A stretch of 31,755 nt of DNA from Actinomycetes bacterium (GCA_021799915.1 JAJYZN010000005.1:1-31755), one strand, 5' to 3'; numbered from the stretch's first letter, positions 24,987 to 31,755 are shown. Notes: generated from the sequence alone by a model not told the origin. A program made the numbers and translations.

Positions 24987-26171
24987 ATGGACTTCAACTA
25001 CAACGAGGAACAGGAGGCGGTCCGCGAACTGGCTGGGCGCATCTTCGCCGAGCAGTCGACCCACGAGCGCCTGAAGCACGTCGAAGCGAGCGCCGGGGAA
25101 GAGGGTCCCGTCGATCGTGAGCTGTGGCACGCCCTGGCGGATGCCGGACTGCTGGGCATCGGTCTGGCCGAGGACGTCGGGGGGGCCGGGCTCGACTTCG
25201 TCGCGGTGGGCGCGGTCGTGGAGGCCGCGGGCCGGACCGCAGCTCGCGTCCCGGTCGTGGAGGCCCTGGCCTACGCCGCGCCGGCCATCGACCGTTTCGG
25301 CACTCCCGGTCAGCGTCGGGAGTGGCTCGGCCCGATGGTGATGGGCGAGCTTTTCCTCACCGCCGCCTTGGCCGAACTCGTCGGCGACGTGGTGGTATCC
25401 GGAGGCACTGCTCCGGCCACGACTGCAGTGAGGCAAGCGTCGGGAGGATGGAAGCTCGACGGGGCCAAAGCCTGTGTCCCGGCCGGCCTGGTCGCCGACG
25501 CAGTCCTGGTGCCGGCGTCTCTGCTCGAAGGCGATCGCGGTCGGGCGGGATCAGGAGTGGGCGTCTTCGTTGTCCCCTCAGGCGCCCGCGGCGTGAGCCG
25601 GACCAGGCAGGACGGCACGGCCGCCCCCGAATGCCTCTTCGTCCTCGATGGTGTCGAGCTCGGAGACGACGCCCTGTTGGGTGGATTGGACGCCGACGGT
25701 GTGGGCATCGTGAACTCGATCAGGGACCATGCCACCGCCGCTCTCTGCGTGCAGGAGGCAGGTGTCTGTGCCGCGGCTCTGGAGCTCGTCGGTACCTATA
25801 CGAAGACCCGCGAGCAGTTCGGCAAGCCCATCGCCACGTTCCAGGCCGTGGGCCAACGGGCCGCCGACGCCTACGTGGACGCCGAGGCTGTTCGCCTTAC
25901 GGCCTGGCAGGCGTTGTGGCGGCTGGCACAAGGACTTCCGGTGGCCGAAGAGTTGGTCGTAGCCAAATTCTGGGCCGCCGAAGGGGGCCAGCGAGTGGTC
26001 CACGCGGCGATCCACCTCCATGGTGGCGTGGGCGTGGATCGCGACTATCCCCTTCACCGCTTCTTCCTCCTTACCCGGCAGATCGAGCTGACCCTCGGGG
26101 GGGGGCACGACAGCCTCCGACGCCTGGGGAACCTCCTGGCCACCGAAGCCATCTCCGCCGCCAGCACCTGA
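24987..26171 (+). CDS. Acyl-CoA dehydrogenase, FadE27/ChsE5-like partner subunit
   Basis: 394 residues with an ACAD fold: MDFNYNEEQEAVREL start, a small middle domain, then TREQFGKPIATFQAVGQRAAD (about 274-294) and HLHGGVGVDRDYPLHRFFL near the end. This C-terminal half matches my memory of FadE27 (ChsE5). The region that carries the catalytic Glu in the partner reads SIRDHATAAL here (about 244-253) with no Glu, consistent with a non-catalytic subunit that helps bind FAD and form the substrate cavity. AGGAG lies just before the ATG. It is encoded directly after the FadE26-like gene, as for known heterotetramers. A hairpin-forming GC-rich repeat and an IS110 element follow. Confidence 0.88.
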   Translation: MDFNYNEEQEAVRELAGRIFAEQSTHERLKHVEASAGEEGPVDRELWHALADAGLLGIGLAEDVGGAGLDFVAVGAVVEAAGRTAARVPVVEALAYAAPAIDRFGTPGQRREWLGPMVMGELFLTAALAELVGDVVVSGGTAPATTAVRQASGGWKLDGAKACVPAGLVADAVLVPASLLEGDRGRAGSGVGVFVVPSGARGVSRTRQDGTAAPECLFVLDGVELGDDALLGGLDADGVGIVNSIRDHATAALCVQEAGVCAAALELVGTYTKTREQFGKPIATFQAVGQRAADAYVDAEAVRLTAWQALWRLAQGLPVAEELVVAKFWAAEGGQRVVHAAIHLHGGVGVDRDYPLHRFFLLTRQIELTLGGGHDSLRRLGNLLATEAISAAST

Positions 26172-26179
26172 TCCACCGA

Positions 26180-26234
26180 CCCCCGGCATCCGGGCATCCG
26201 GGCACCCCCGGCATCCGGGCACCCCCGGGGTGCC
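26180..26234 (+). repeat. GC-rich direct repeats ending in a strong hairpin
   Basis: A 17-base unit CCCCCGGCATCCGGGCA occurs at 26180-26196 and 26205-26221. The end folds as GGCACCC-CCG-GGGTGCC (26218-26234). It lies 9 bp after the FadE27-like stop and could act as a terminator, although it lacks a T-tract. Confidence 0.6.
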
Positions 26235-26338
26235 GTTCGGGCGGCTCAGTGACGATGGAACGGCTGGCGCCGTTCAGCAAAGGTTGATCCCACGTGGGTC
26301 ACCGTGTTGGGCGGTGCCACATACAGAAGGAGCCAGCC

Positions 26339-27440
26339 ATGTTCCATCGCCTTTCTCAGTCTCACACGCCCTTTGTGGGCCTTGACGTCCACAAGAACTC
26401 GATCACCTCCGCGGTACTCGAGCCCGGATCCGACACCGCCCTGATCGACCGGTTCATCCCTGACGACGCCTCCATCCGGCGGTTCGTGGGTGCTCTGGGC
26501 GACCCGGCGTCGCTGGCTGCCTGTTACGAGGCCCGGTCCTACCGGATAGGCCCTGGCCCGGTTCCTCGGACAGATGGGGATCGCCTGTGAGGTCATCGCC
26601 CCTTCCCTGATCCCGATGGCCTCAGGCGCCCGGGTCAAGACCGACCGGCGTGACGCCCGCCGGCTGGCCGAGCTGCACCGGGTAGGGCAGCTCACTGCGG
26701 TGCGGATCCCCACCGAGGTCGAAGAGGCCATCCGGGACCTGTGCCGGACGAGGAGCGACCTCGTGACCGACCGCACCCGGGCCCGCCACAGGCTCGTCAA
26801 GTTCCTGCTCCGCCACAACGTGGTCTTCCGTGACGGGTCCCACTGGACGATGCGCCACGAGGCATGGTTGGCCAAGGTGGTCTTCGACGACGAGGCGCTC
26901 ACCCGCACCTATGCCCGCTACCGTTCGGTGCTGTCGGCCCTCGACGCCGACCTGGCAGCCGTCGAGGGCGACTTGAAGTGCTGCTTCGAGTCCGGGCCCT
27001 TCGCCGAGACGGTGGCCCGTCTGGCCGCCTACTGGGGCGTGACCGAGCTCGGAGCGCTCGCCCTCGGGGCCGAGGTGGGCGACTGGGCCCGTTTCCCCCG
27101 GGCCACCTCGTTCATGGGGTTCTGCGGCCTCACCCCCGCGGAGTACTCCTCGGGGGACCGCACCAAGCGGGGTCGGATCACCAAGACCGCCACCATCCAC
27201 CTGCGCACCGCCCTGGTCGAGTCGGCCTGGTCCTACCAGCACCGTCCGGCCACCGGGGCGGTCATCGCCAGGCGCCAGGCCCGAGCCTCGAACGAGACCA
27301 TCGCTCGGGCCTGGAAGGCCCAGGTCCACCTGACCGCCAAGTTCCGCCGACCGGCCGCCACCAAGAGCTCCCGCAATGTCGTGGTTACCGCGGTGGCGAG
27401 GGAGCTGGCTGGCTTCCTGTGGGCCGAGATGGTCGCCTGA
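26339..27440 (+). pseudogene. IS110-family DEDD transposase, frameshifted
   Basis: Start ATG with AGAAGGAG 8 bases ahead. N-terminal DEDD RuvC-like domain: GLDVHK (first Asp, residue 16) and CYEA (Glu codon 26528-26530). After that the frame is lost; the second half continues one frame over with KTDRRDARRLAELH (the two further Asp). The C-terminal Tnp_20 domain follows with FMGFCGLTPAEYSSGDRTKRGRI, where the catalytic Ser of IS110 recombinases lies. The family expects CYEAGPTGYGLARFLGQMG; reading that here needs removal of a C near 26534 and replacement of a TAG at 26547-26549, so at least two or three small indels in C-runs are involved. It could be true decay or assembly error. Confidence 0.85.
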
Positions 27441-27550
27441 GATGTCCCCCCTCCAGCTCGCTCCACCCTCGGCGGGGTTGTGAGCGAGGCCTCCACCATG
27501 CACCGGGCCGACGCCGCGGCAGAGAAGATCCCCGTTTGCGCTGTGCGAAA

Positions 27551-27846
27551 CCGGACCACGCGGTCCGGACGCGATCTCAGTGAGGGGCACCGTTCTGCGC
27601 ATCGTCATCTTGCGGTGAGAACCCGCGAACATCAGCGTGGCGGTTCGTCGAACCGCACCTGTGTCCCGGTGCATGGTCGAGTTCTCGACCGATCTCCGCC
27701 AGTAGCAACGGGGAGCGCGTAGCAGCCGCCACCGCTGCGTCAAGACCGTTCGTCCTCGCTTCGCTGCGGGCGCTCCGTCCTGACGCAGGGGACCCCGTCG
27801 ACTGCTCAGGGCCGCTCAGGCGTCGAACCTCTGGTTCGACGCGGCC
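27551..27846 (+). ncRNA. Candidate IS110 bridge RNA region (hairpin-rich, non-coding)
   Basis: The 457 bp after the transposase (27441-27897) have no convincing gene but at least five stem-loops in a row: CCGGACC/GGTCCGG (27551-27568), GCGGTTC/GAACCGC (27640-27656), GGTCGA/TCGACC (27675-27690), an interrupted long stem CTGCGTCA..TGACGCAG (27735-27788), and a perfect 10-bp stem with a 3-base loop GCGTCGAACC/GGTTCGACGC (27820-27842). IS110-family elements encode a structured bridge RNA in a non-coding end, on the 3' side in the IS1111 group. Strand and limits are inferred from the transposase orientation. Alternatives are transposon-end structure without RNA function, or unrelated intergenic hairpins. 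Confidence 0.4.
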
Positions 27847-27897
27847 AGAAACCACTCCGCACGAGAACCGCGCGGGAGGTTGACATTCAGTTCCACA

Positions 27898-28932
27898 TCA
27901 GCCGACCAGTTCGGCCATCGTCCGCAGCGTGGCCACGTCACCACTCACCAGCAACGTGGTGGCGATCGACTCCCTCCAGGCTTCGAGGTCGTCGCGGATC
28001 TTCTCCCTCGGCCCGACGAGGGCGATGTCCTCGACCATGGCCGTGGGTACCGCCGCTGCCGCCTCGTCCTTCTTCCCGTCGAGGTAGAGGTCCTGGATCT
28101 GCCGGGCGGCACCTTCGTACCCCATCCGGGCGAACACGTCGAAGTGGAAGTTCATGTCTCGGGCCCCCATCCCCCCGATGTACAGGGCCAGGTAGGGACG
28201 GAAGCCGTCCGCCGCCTGCTCCACGTCGTCGGCCACGACGGTGGGGGCGAAGGCGAGCACTTCGAAGTCTTGAGCCGTGTGGCGGGCGCCGGGGCGCGCG
28301 AACCCCTCGGCCAGGGAGGCCTCGAAGGACTTCATCGCCCGGGGCGAGAAGAATATGGGGAACCAGCCGTCGGCGATCTCGGCGGCCAGGGCGATGTTCT
28401 TGGGGCCCTCGGCTCCCAGGATGATCGGGACGTCCTCCCGGAGCGGGTGGACGATCGGCTTCAACGCCTTCCCCAACCCGGTCCCACCCGGATAGGGGAG
28501 CGGGTAGTGGGGTCCGTCGTTGACCACCGGGGCCCTGCGGGCCAGGACTTGTCGGACGATCCCGACGTACTCACGGGTCCGGGCCAGCGGCTTCGGGAAG
28601 GGCTGGCCGTACCAGCCCTCGACCACCTGGGGACCCGAGACACCCAACCCGAGCACGAACCGACCCTGTGACAGGTGGTCCATGGTGAGGGCGGCCATGC
28701 CCATGGCCGTGGGCGTTCGGGCCGAGAGCTGGCAGAGTGACGTCCCCAGGCGCACCCGTGACGTCCTCGAACCCCACCAGGCCAGGGGCGTGAGGGCGTC
28801 GGACCCGTAGGACTCCGCCGTCCACACCGAGTCGTACCCAAGGCGCTCGGCTTCCTCCACCAGCTCGACCGCTCCCGGCGGCGGGCCGGCTCCCCAGTAC
28901 CCGAGCTGAAGCCCGATCTTCATGTCCTTCAC
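27898..28932 (-). CDS. LLM class F420-dependent oxidoreductase, Rv3520c-like
   Basis: 344 residues from GTG with AGGAGG 8 bases ahead; an ATG three codons in is less well spaced. It is a bacterial-luciferase-like TIM barrel: MKIGLQLGYWG start, GYDSVWTAESYGSDALTPLAWW, RVRLGTSLCQLSARTPTAMGMAALTMDHLS, and GRFVLGLGVSGPQVVEGWYGQ, all typical of F420-binding LLM proteins. The wording GLQLGYWGA, SARTPTA and VSGPQVVEGWYGQ matches my memory of M. tuberculosis Rv3520c, which lies in the cholesterol gene region. Substrate unknown. It is the last gene of a probable operon with a second LLM gene and the P450 upstream; the gap to the former is 44 bp. Confidence 0.88.
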   Translation of the reverse strand: MKDMKIGLQLGYWGAGPPPGAVELVEEAERLGYDSVWTAESYGSDALTPLAWWGSRTSRVRLGTSLCQLSARTPTAMGMAALTMDHLSQGRFVLGLGVSGPQVVEGWYGQPFPKPLARTREYVGIVRQVLARRAPVVNDGPHYPLPYPGGTGLGKALKPIVHPLREDVPIILGAEGPKNIALAAEIADGWFPIFFSPRAMKSFEASLAEGFARPGARHTAQDFEVLAFAPTVVADDVEQAADGFRPYLALYIGGMGARDMNFHFDVFARMGYEGAARQIQDLYLDGKKDEAAAAVPTAMVEDIALVGPREKIRDDLEAWRESIATTLLVSGDVATLRTMAELVG

Positions 28933-28947
28933 GACCTCTCCCTCCTC

Positions 28948-28981
28948 TTGGCAGAACCCTCAGGTTGGCAGAACCCTCAGG
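28948..28981 (-). repeat. 17-bp perfect tandem duplication at a gene end
   Basis: TTGGCAGAACCCTCAGG occurs twice in a row. The right copy contains the stop codon of the second LLM gene, so the left copy adds a duplicate of the gene's end in the 44-bp spacer. It looks like a recent duplication. Confidence 0.9.
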
Positions 28982-29870
28982 GCATCCGGGCCACAATGTG
29001 CTCGGCGAACCACTCGCAGGCCCCGATGCGCGCCGCCAGAGCTTCGGCCGGCGAGGCGTCGGCGGCGACGGACGTGAACATCCACGGGGCGCACACCAGG
29101 TCGGTCACGCCCTGCTCGGCGAAGCGCTGGTAGAGGTCCACGTCGGGGCGTTCGGCCAGGGACAGGTAGACGAGGAACGGATCGCCAGAGCGGTCGGCCT
29201 GGTCCAGGTGACGTCGCAAGGACGCCAGGTGCGCCCACGCCTCCTCTTCCCGGTAGGCCCCGGCGGCGATCCATCCATCGCACAGCGTCGCCGCCCGACG
29301 GAGGGCCGGTTCGGAATGCCCGCCGCCCAGAATCGGCACCGGCTCGGTGGGGGACGGGTTCATCTGGCACAGCGGCACGTCGTAGTGCGGACCGTGGTGC
29401 TCGACCCATCCTCCGCTCCACAGGGCCCGCAGGGCGGGGATCATCTCGTCCAGGCGCTTGCCCCGCGTGGAGAAGTCCTGGCCGGTCTGGTCGAATTCCT
29501 CCCGGCACCACCCCACGCCGACGCCCAGGCGGATCCGATTGCCCGAGAGCACGGCCGCCGTTCCGACCGACTTGGCCACGGTGATGAGGTCGCGGACGGG
29601 GGCGACGTAGACACCGGTGGTGAAGGTGAGGTGCGTGGTCACCGTGGCCAGACCCGAGAAGACGCACATCGGATCGGGCCACGGAGTGTCCTTGTCCCAC
29701 CCCGGGGCGCCGTCGGGGCGCTCAGAGTACGTGTAGCGCGAGCCGAGCTCTCTGGGGTTGAAGAGGTGGTCGGACAGGTACATGCCGGCATAGCCCAGCT
29801 CGTCGCAGGCCGTCGTCAACGGCACCACCTGGTCCATGGGAAGGAAGCTGAGGGATTGGTGGAATCGCAC
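28977..29870 (-). CDS. LLM class F420-dependent oxidoreductase (second)
   Basis: 297 residues from GTG. A luciferase-like barrel: MRFHQSLSFLPMD, DELGYAGMYLSDHLF, HLTFTTGVYVAPVRDLITVAKSVGTAAVLSGNRIRLGVGVGWCREEF, then PVPILGGGHSEPALRRAA, which fits the TIGR03619-type F420-dependent group. It differs clearly from the neighbouring LLM gene, so it is not a recent duplicate. It sits 50 bp downstream of the P450 stop and 44 bp upstream of the Rv3520c-like gene, on the same strand. A role in oxidising or reducing a steroid or lipid intermediate is inferred from context only. Confidence 0.87.
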   Translation of the reverse strand: MRFHQSLSFLPMDQVVPLTTACDELGYAGMYLSDHLFNPRELGSRYTYSERPDGAPGWDKDTPWPDPMCVFSGLATVTTHLTFTTGVYVAPVRDLITVAKSVGTAAVLSGNRIRLGVGVGWCREEFDQTGQDFSTRGKRLDEMIPALRALWSGGWVEHHGPHYDVPLCQMNPSPTEPVPILGGGHSEPALRRAATLCDGWIAAGAYREEEAWAHLASLRRHLDQADRSGDPFLVYLSLAERPDVDLYQRFAEQGVTDLVCAPWMFTSVAADASPAEALAARIGACEWFAEHIVARMP

Positions 29871-29920
29871 GGGGATCCGATCTGGGAAGTGGGTGGGGGC
29901 CCGGTGCTCCGACCCGTCGG

Positions 29921-31183
29921 CTACCGGGCCAGCGGTGCCGACGGCTCGAAGGCGACGGGGAGGTGCTTGGTGCCGTTGATGAAGTTCGACCGCAGGCGCT
30001 GGACCTCGCCGTCGAGATGGATGTCGGGGATCCTGGTCAGCAGGCGGTCGAACATCACCTTGATCTCCATCCGGGCCAGGTTGGCGCCGAGGCAGAAGTG
30101 GGGACCGCCCCCGCCGAAGGCGATGTGGGGGTTCGGGTCGCGCCCCACGTCGAACAAGTCAGGATTGTCGAACACCGTGTCGTCCCGGTTCGCCGAGATG
30201 TGCCAGAACACCACCTTGTCGCCGGCGGAGACCGCCTGGTCGCCGATGAGGCAGTCCTGGGTGGCGGTTCGGCGGAAGTGCATGACCGGGGTGACGTAGC
30301 GCAGCATCTCCTCCACGGCGGTGGGCAGTAGTGAGCGGTCCCCCAGAAGGCGGTGCCACTGGTCGGGGTGCTCGAAGAACGCCGTCATGGCCCCGGACAT
30401 CAGGTTCCTGGTGGTCTCGTTCCCGGCGACGATGAGCAGGAGAAAGAACAGATCGATCTCCAGCTGGTCCAGTCTCTCCCCTTCCACTTCAGCTTCGAGG
30501 AGGGCAGACACCACGTCGGCGCCGGGCGAGGCCCTCTTGGTCGAGGAGAGCTCGTCGGCGTAGGCGTAGACGGCCATCGCCGCCTCGGCGGCGGCCGTCT
30601 CGCTGACCTGGTACTCGGGGTCCTCGCTCCCGATCATCCGGTTGGACCAGTCGAACACCATTCGACGGTCCTCGACGGGGATCCCGAGGATCTCGGCGAT
30701 CACGAGCAGGGGAAGCTCGGCGGCGATCTCCTCGACGAAGTCCGCCGATCCGCGTTCGCAGACGGCGTCGATGATGGCGTCGGCGTAGCCGACGATCCCG
30801 GCCTCGAGGTCCCGGACCATCTTGGGGGTGAAGCCTCGGTTCACCAGCCGCCGGTAGCGGGTGTGCATGGTGGGGTCCATGTTCAGCATCATGAGGCGCT
30901 GCTGCTCGAGCGCTTCGGGCTCCATGTCGTGGAAGAGGGCGCCCCCCCGGTAGGAGGAGAACCGTTCCCAGTCCCGGTTCACGGCCACGCAGTCCTGGTA
31001 GCCGGTCACGCACCAGAACCCGTCCGACGTGCTCGTACCGGGGTGCCACCACACCGGAGCGTTACGCCGCAGCTCGGAGAACCACTCGTGAGGGACGTGG
31101 TCGACGAACTTCCGGCTGTCGGCGAGGTCGATCTCACCGAGCTCCACGTCGTGACCGAGCCCCACGTCGCCCTCCTCGCCCAT
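29921..31183 (-). CDS. Cytochrome P450, CYP125/CYP142/CYP124-like
   Basis: 420 residues, normal for a soluble bacterial P450. Seen: I-helix AGNETTR at 253-259 (oxygen activation), ExxR as EMLR at 292-295, and the heme loop FGGGGPHFCLGANLARME with Cys364 as the heme ligand. FSSYRGGALFHD (75-86) and NMDPTMHTRYRRLVNRGFTP (101-120) are characteristic of the mycobacterial CYP125/142/124 clan, which hydroxylates the terminal carbon of cholesterol or branched lipid side chains; which of the three cannot be told by eye. It needs a ferredoxin and reductase, not seen here. First gene of a probable operon with two LLM genes. A KstR-like site lies 35-48 bp upstream of the ATG. Confidence 0.92.
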   Translation of the reverse strand: MGEEGDVGLGHDVELGEIDLADSRKFVDHVPHEWFSELRRNAPVWWHPGTSTSDGFWCVTGYQDCVAVNRDWERFSSYRGGALFHDMEPEALEQQRLMMLNMDPTMHTRYRRLVNRGFTPKMVRDLEAGIVGYADAIIDAVCERGSADFVEEIAAELPLLVIAEILGIPVEDRRMVFDWSNRMIGSEDPEYQVSETAAAEAAMAVYAYADELSSTKRASPGADVVSALLEAEVEGERLDQLEIDLFFLLLIVAGNETTRNLMSGAMTAFFEHPDQWHRLLGDRSLLPTAVEEMLRYVTPVMHFRRTATQDCLIGDQAVSAGDKVVFWHISANRDDTVFDNPDLFDVGRDPNPHIAFGGGGPHFCLGANLARMEIKVMFDRLLTRIPDIHLDGEVQRLRSNFINGTKHLPVAFEPSAPLAR

Positions 31184-31217
31184 GACACCTCCGGCCGAGC
31201 GCCGCAGGCGGAATTTC

Positions 31218-31231
31218 TAGAACATGTGTCA
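31218..31231. promoter_or_regulatory. KstR-like operator upstream of the P450 gene
   Basis: TAGAACATGTGTCA matches TnnAACnnGTTnnA at seven of eight fixed positions (G for the last T of GTT). It is 35-48 bp ahead of the P450 ATG, a good place for a repressor to block the promoter. Confidence 0.45.
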
Positions 31232-31276
31232 GGAATCATAGGCCGGTCCCGGCCATGCGGCCAGCGTCCCGGCGAC

Positions 31277-31290
31277 GAGAACGTGTTACA
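31277..31290. promoter_or_regulatory. KstR-like operator upstream of the second FadE26-like gene
   Basis: GAGAACGTGTTACA has the full AAC-GT-GTT core of the first site and lacks only the outer T. It lies 66-79 bp before the dehydrogenase start, in the 172-bp divergent promoter region shared with the P450 gene. Confidence 0.45.
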
Positions 31291-31355
31291 GTTCTGCGCT
31301 GAGCCGGCCTGGACCCGCCGGGACCGGTCAGGGAGCCCCGAGGAGCCGTCCGCGA

Positions 31356-31755
31356 ATGTTCCTTGAAGAGACCCAGGCGGAACGGCGCCTGCGCCAGGAG
31401 CTGCGCGCCTACTACGCCGCGCTCCTCACCGACGATGTCCGGGCCGGCCTTTCCGATGGAGGCGAAGGCGGCGACCTGTGGCGGCAGGTGGTCCAGACCA
31501 CGGCCCGCGACGGGTGGTTGGGCATCGGTTGGCCCCAGGAGTACGGGGGCCAGGGGCGGCCGGCGACTGACCAGTTCATCTTCTTCGACGAGACCCGCCG
31601 GGCCGGTGCGCCGTTCCCCTTCGTGACCGTGAACACCGTGGGCCCCACCATCATGCGCTACGGAAGCGATGAGCAGAAGCAGCGCTTCTTGCCGAAGATC
31701 CTGGCCGGCGAGTGCAACTTCGCCATCGGCTACACCGAGCCCCAGGCCGGTACCG
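31356..31755 (+). CDS. Acyl-CoA dehydrogenase, FadE26-like paralogue (partial, cut by window end)
   Basis: The frame is open from ATG at 31356 to the window edge, giving 133 residues. It starts MFLEETQAERRLRQELRAYY and contains DGWLGIGWPQEYGGQG, QFIFFDETRRAGAPFPF, VNTVGPTIM and GYTEPQAGT. These run in step with the FadE26-like protein at 23650 (DGWLGIGWPKEYGGQG, QFIFFDE, INTVGPTIM, GYTEPNAGT), so the two are paralogues of one ChsE4/FadE26-type subfamily. The C-terminal half with the catalytic base is outside the window. Divergent from the P450 gene with two KstR-like sites between them. A partner FadE27-like subunit would be expected just downstream. Confidence 0.88.
   Translation, partial: MFLEETQAERRLRQELRAYYAALLTDDVRAGLSDGGEGGDLWRQVVQTTARDGWLGIGWPQEYGGQGRPATDQFIFFDETRRAGAPFPFVTVNTVGPTIMRYGSDEQKQRFLPKILAGECNFAIGYTEPQAGT

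Larger units (their letters stand above)
26235..27890 (+). mobile_element. IS110-family insertion sequence (approximate limits)
   Basis: Defined by the DEDD transposase pseudogene and the structured non-coding DNA after it. The ends are not fixed: IS110 elements lack clear terminal inverted repeats and make no or very short target duplications. A 7-mer AGGTTGA is in direct orientation at 26281-26287 and 27877-27883, but a shared 7-mer of this sort can be chance. The left arm also has AACGGC-TGGC-GCCGTT and CCCACGTGGG palindromes (26259-26300). The element lies between the FadE27-like gene and the 3' end of an LLM oxidoreductase gene and disrupts neither. Confidence 0.55.

Noticed and set aside
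26622..27743. 373-residue open frame opposite the IS110 transposase
   Set aside because: Antisense shadow; Gly/Pro/Arg-rich with no recognisable domain, while the plus strand encodes clear DEDD and C-terminal transposase motifs.
27820..27842. tRNA T-arm-like sequence (GGTTCGAC)
   Set aside because: No acceptor, D or anticodon arms can be built around it. The stem is a simple 10-bp hairpin in a row of similar hairpins.
26281..27883. AGGTTGA direct repeat as exact IS ends or target duplication
   Set aside because: A shared 7-mer between two arms of this length is expected by chance about as often as not, and IS110 elements usually do not duplicate targets; kept only as a weak hint.
28965..30299. 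444-residue plus-strand frame across the second LLM gene and P450 end
   Set aside because: It spans two genes and their spacer on the other strand, with no motif or good start signal.
30353..31366. 337-residue open frame opposite the P450 gene
   Set aside because: It is a shadow of the P450 coding strand in GC-rich DNA: low-complexity Gly/Val/Asp/His composition and no motif, whereas the P450 has all its signatures.

Overview
The window is a high-GC chromosomal segment, most likely from a free-living actinobacterium of the class Acidimicrobiia or a close relative. Pointers are GTG and TTG starts, an FtsH with a long proline/glycine-rich C-terminal tail, a PbpA-type class B PBP, DUF5719, two F420-type luciferase-like oxidoreductases and mycobacterial-type steroid beta-oxidation enzymes. 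The taxonomy is inferred from gene content only.

Left part (1-18.3 kb): core cell-envelope genes. A large membrane protein with an N-terminal GT2 glycosyltransferase domain overlaps a DUF5719 protein by 4 bp. Then come ftsH (minus strand), a CPBP-family intramembrane protease, a polytopic GT-C-like (PTPS-related) membrane protein, phosphomannomutase, a Trm112-like protein and a SIS-domain phosphosugar isomerase. Two class B penicillin-binding proteins (PbpA-like, then PBP2/MrdA-like) read leftward and converge on the isomerase with a 7-bp gap. Together these look like sugar-phosphate supply, lipid-linked or polyprenyl-linked glycan assembly and wall elongation.

Middle (18.3-21.9 kb): a LysR regulator, a small DUF4352-like putative lipoprotein, a YceH (DUF480) protein and a membrane-anchored protein whose N-terminus holds a near-perfect 5 x 24-bp repeat.

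Right part (21.9-31.7 kb): a catabolic block that I read as steroid (cholesterol-like) side-chain degradation. It has a thiolase, a FadE26/FadE27-like (ChsE4-ChsE5-like) acyl-CoA dehydrogenase pair, a cytochrome P450 of the CYP125/142/124 type in a probable operon with two LLM-class F420-dependent oxidoreductases (one like Rv3520c), and the start of a second FadE26-like gene cut by the window edge. Three sites resembling the KstR operator TnnAACnnGTTnnA lie in the two divergent promoter regions of this block: one perfect, two with one mismatch each.

Between the FadE pair and the LLM/P450 operon lies an IS110-family insertion sequence with a frameshifted DEDD transposase. About 450 bp of hairpin-rich non-coding DNA follows it and is a candidate for an IS110-type bridge RNA. 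No rRNA, tRNA, CRISPR array or replication origin was recognised.
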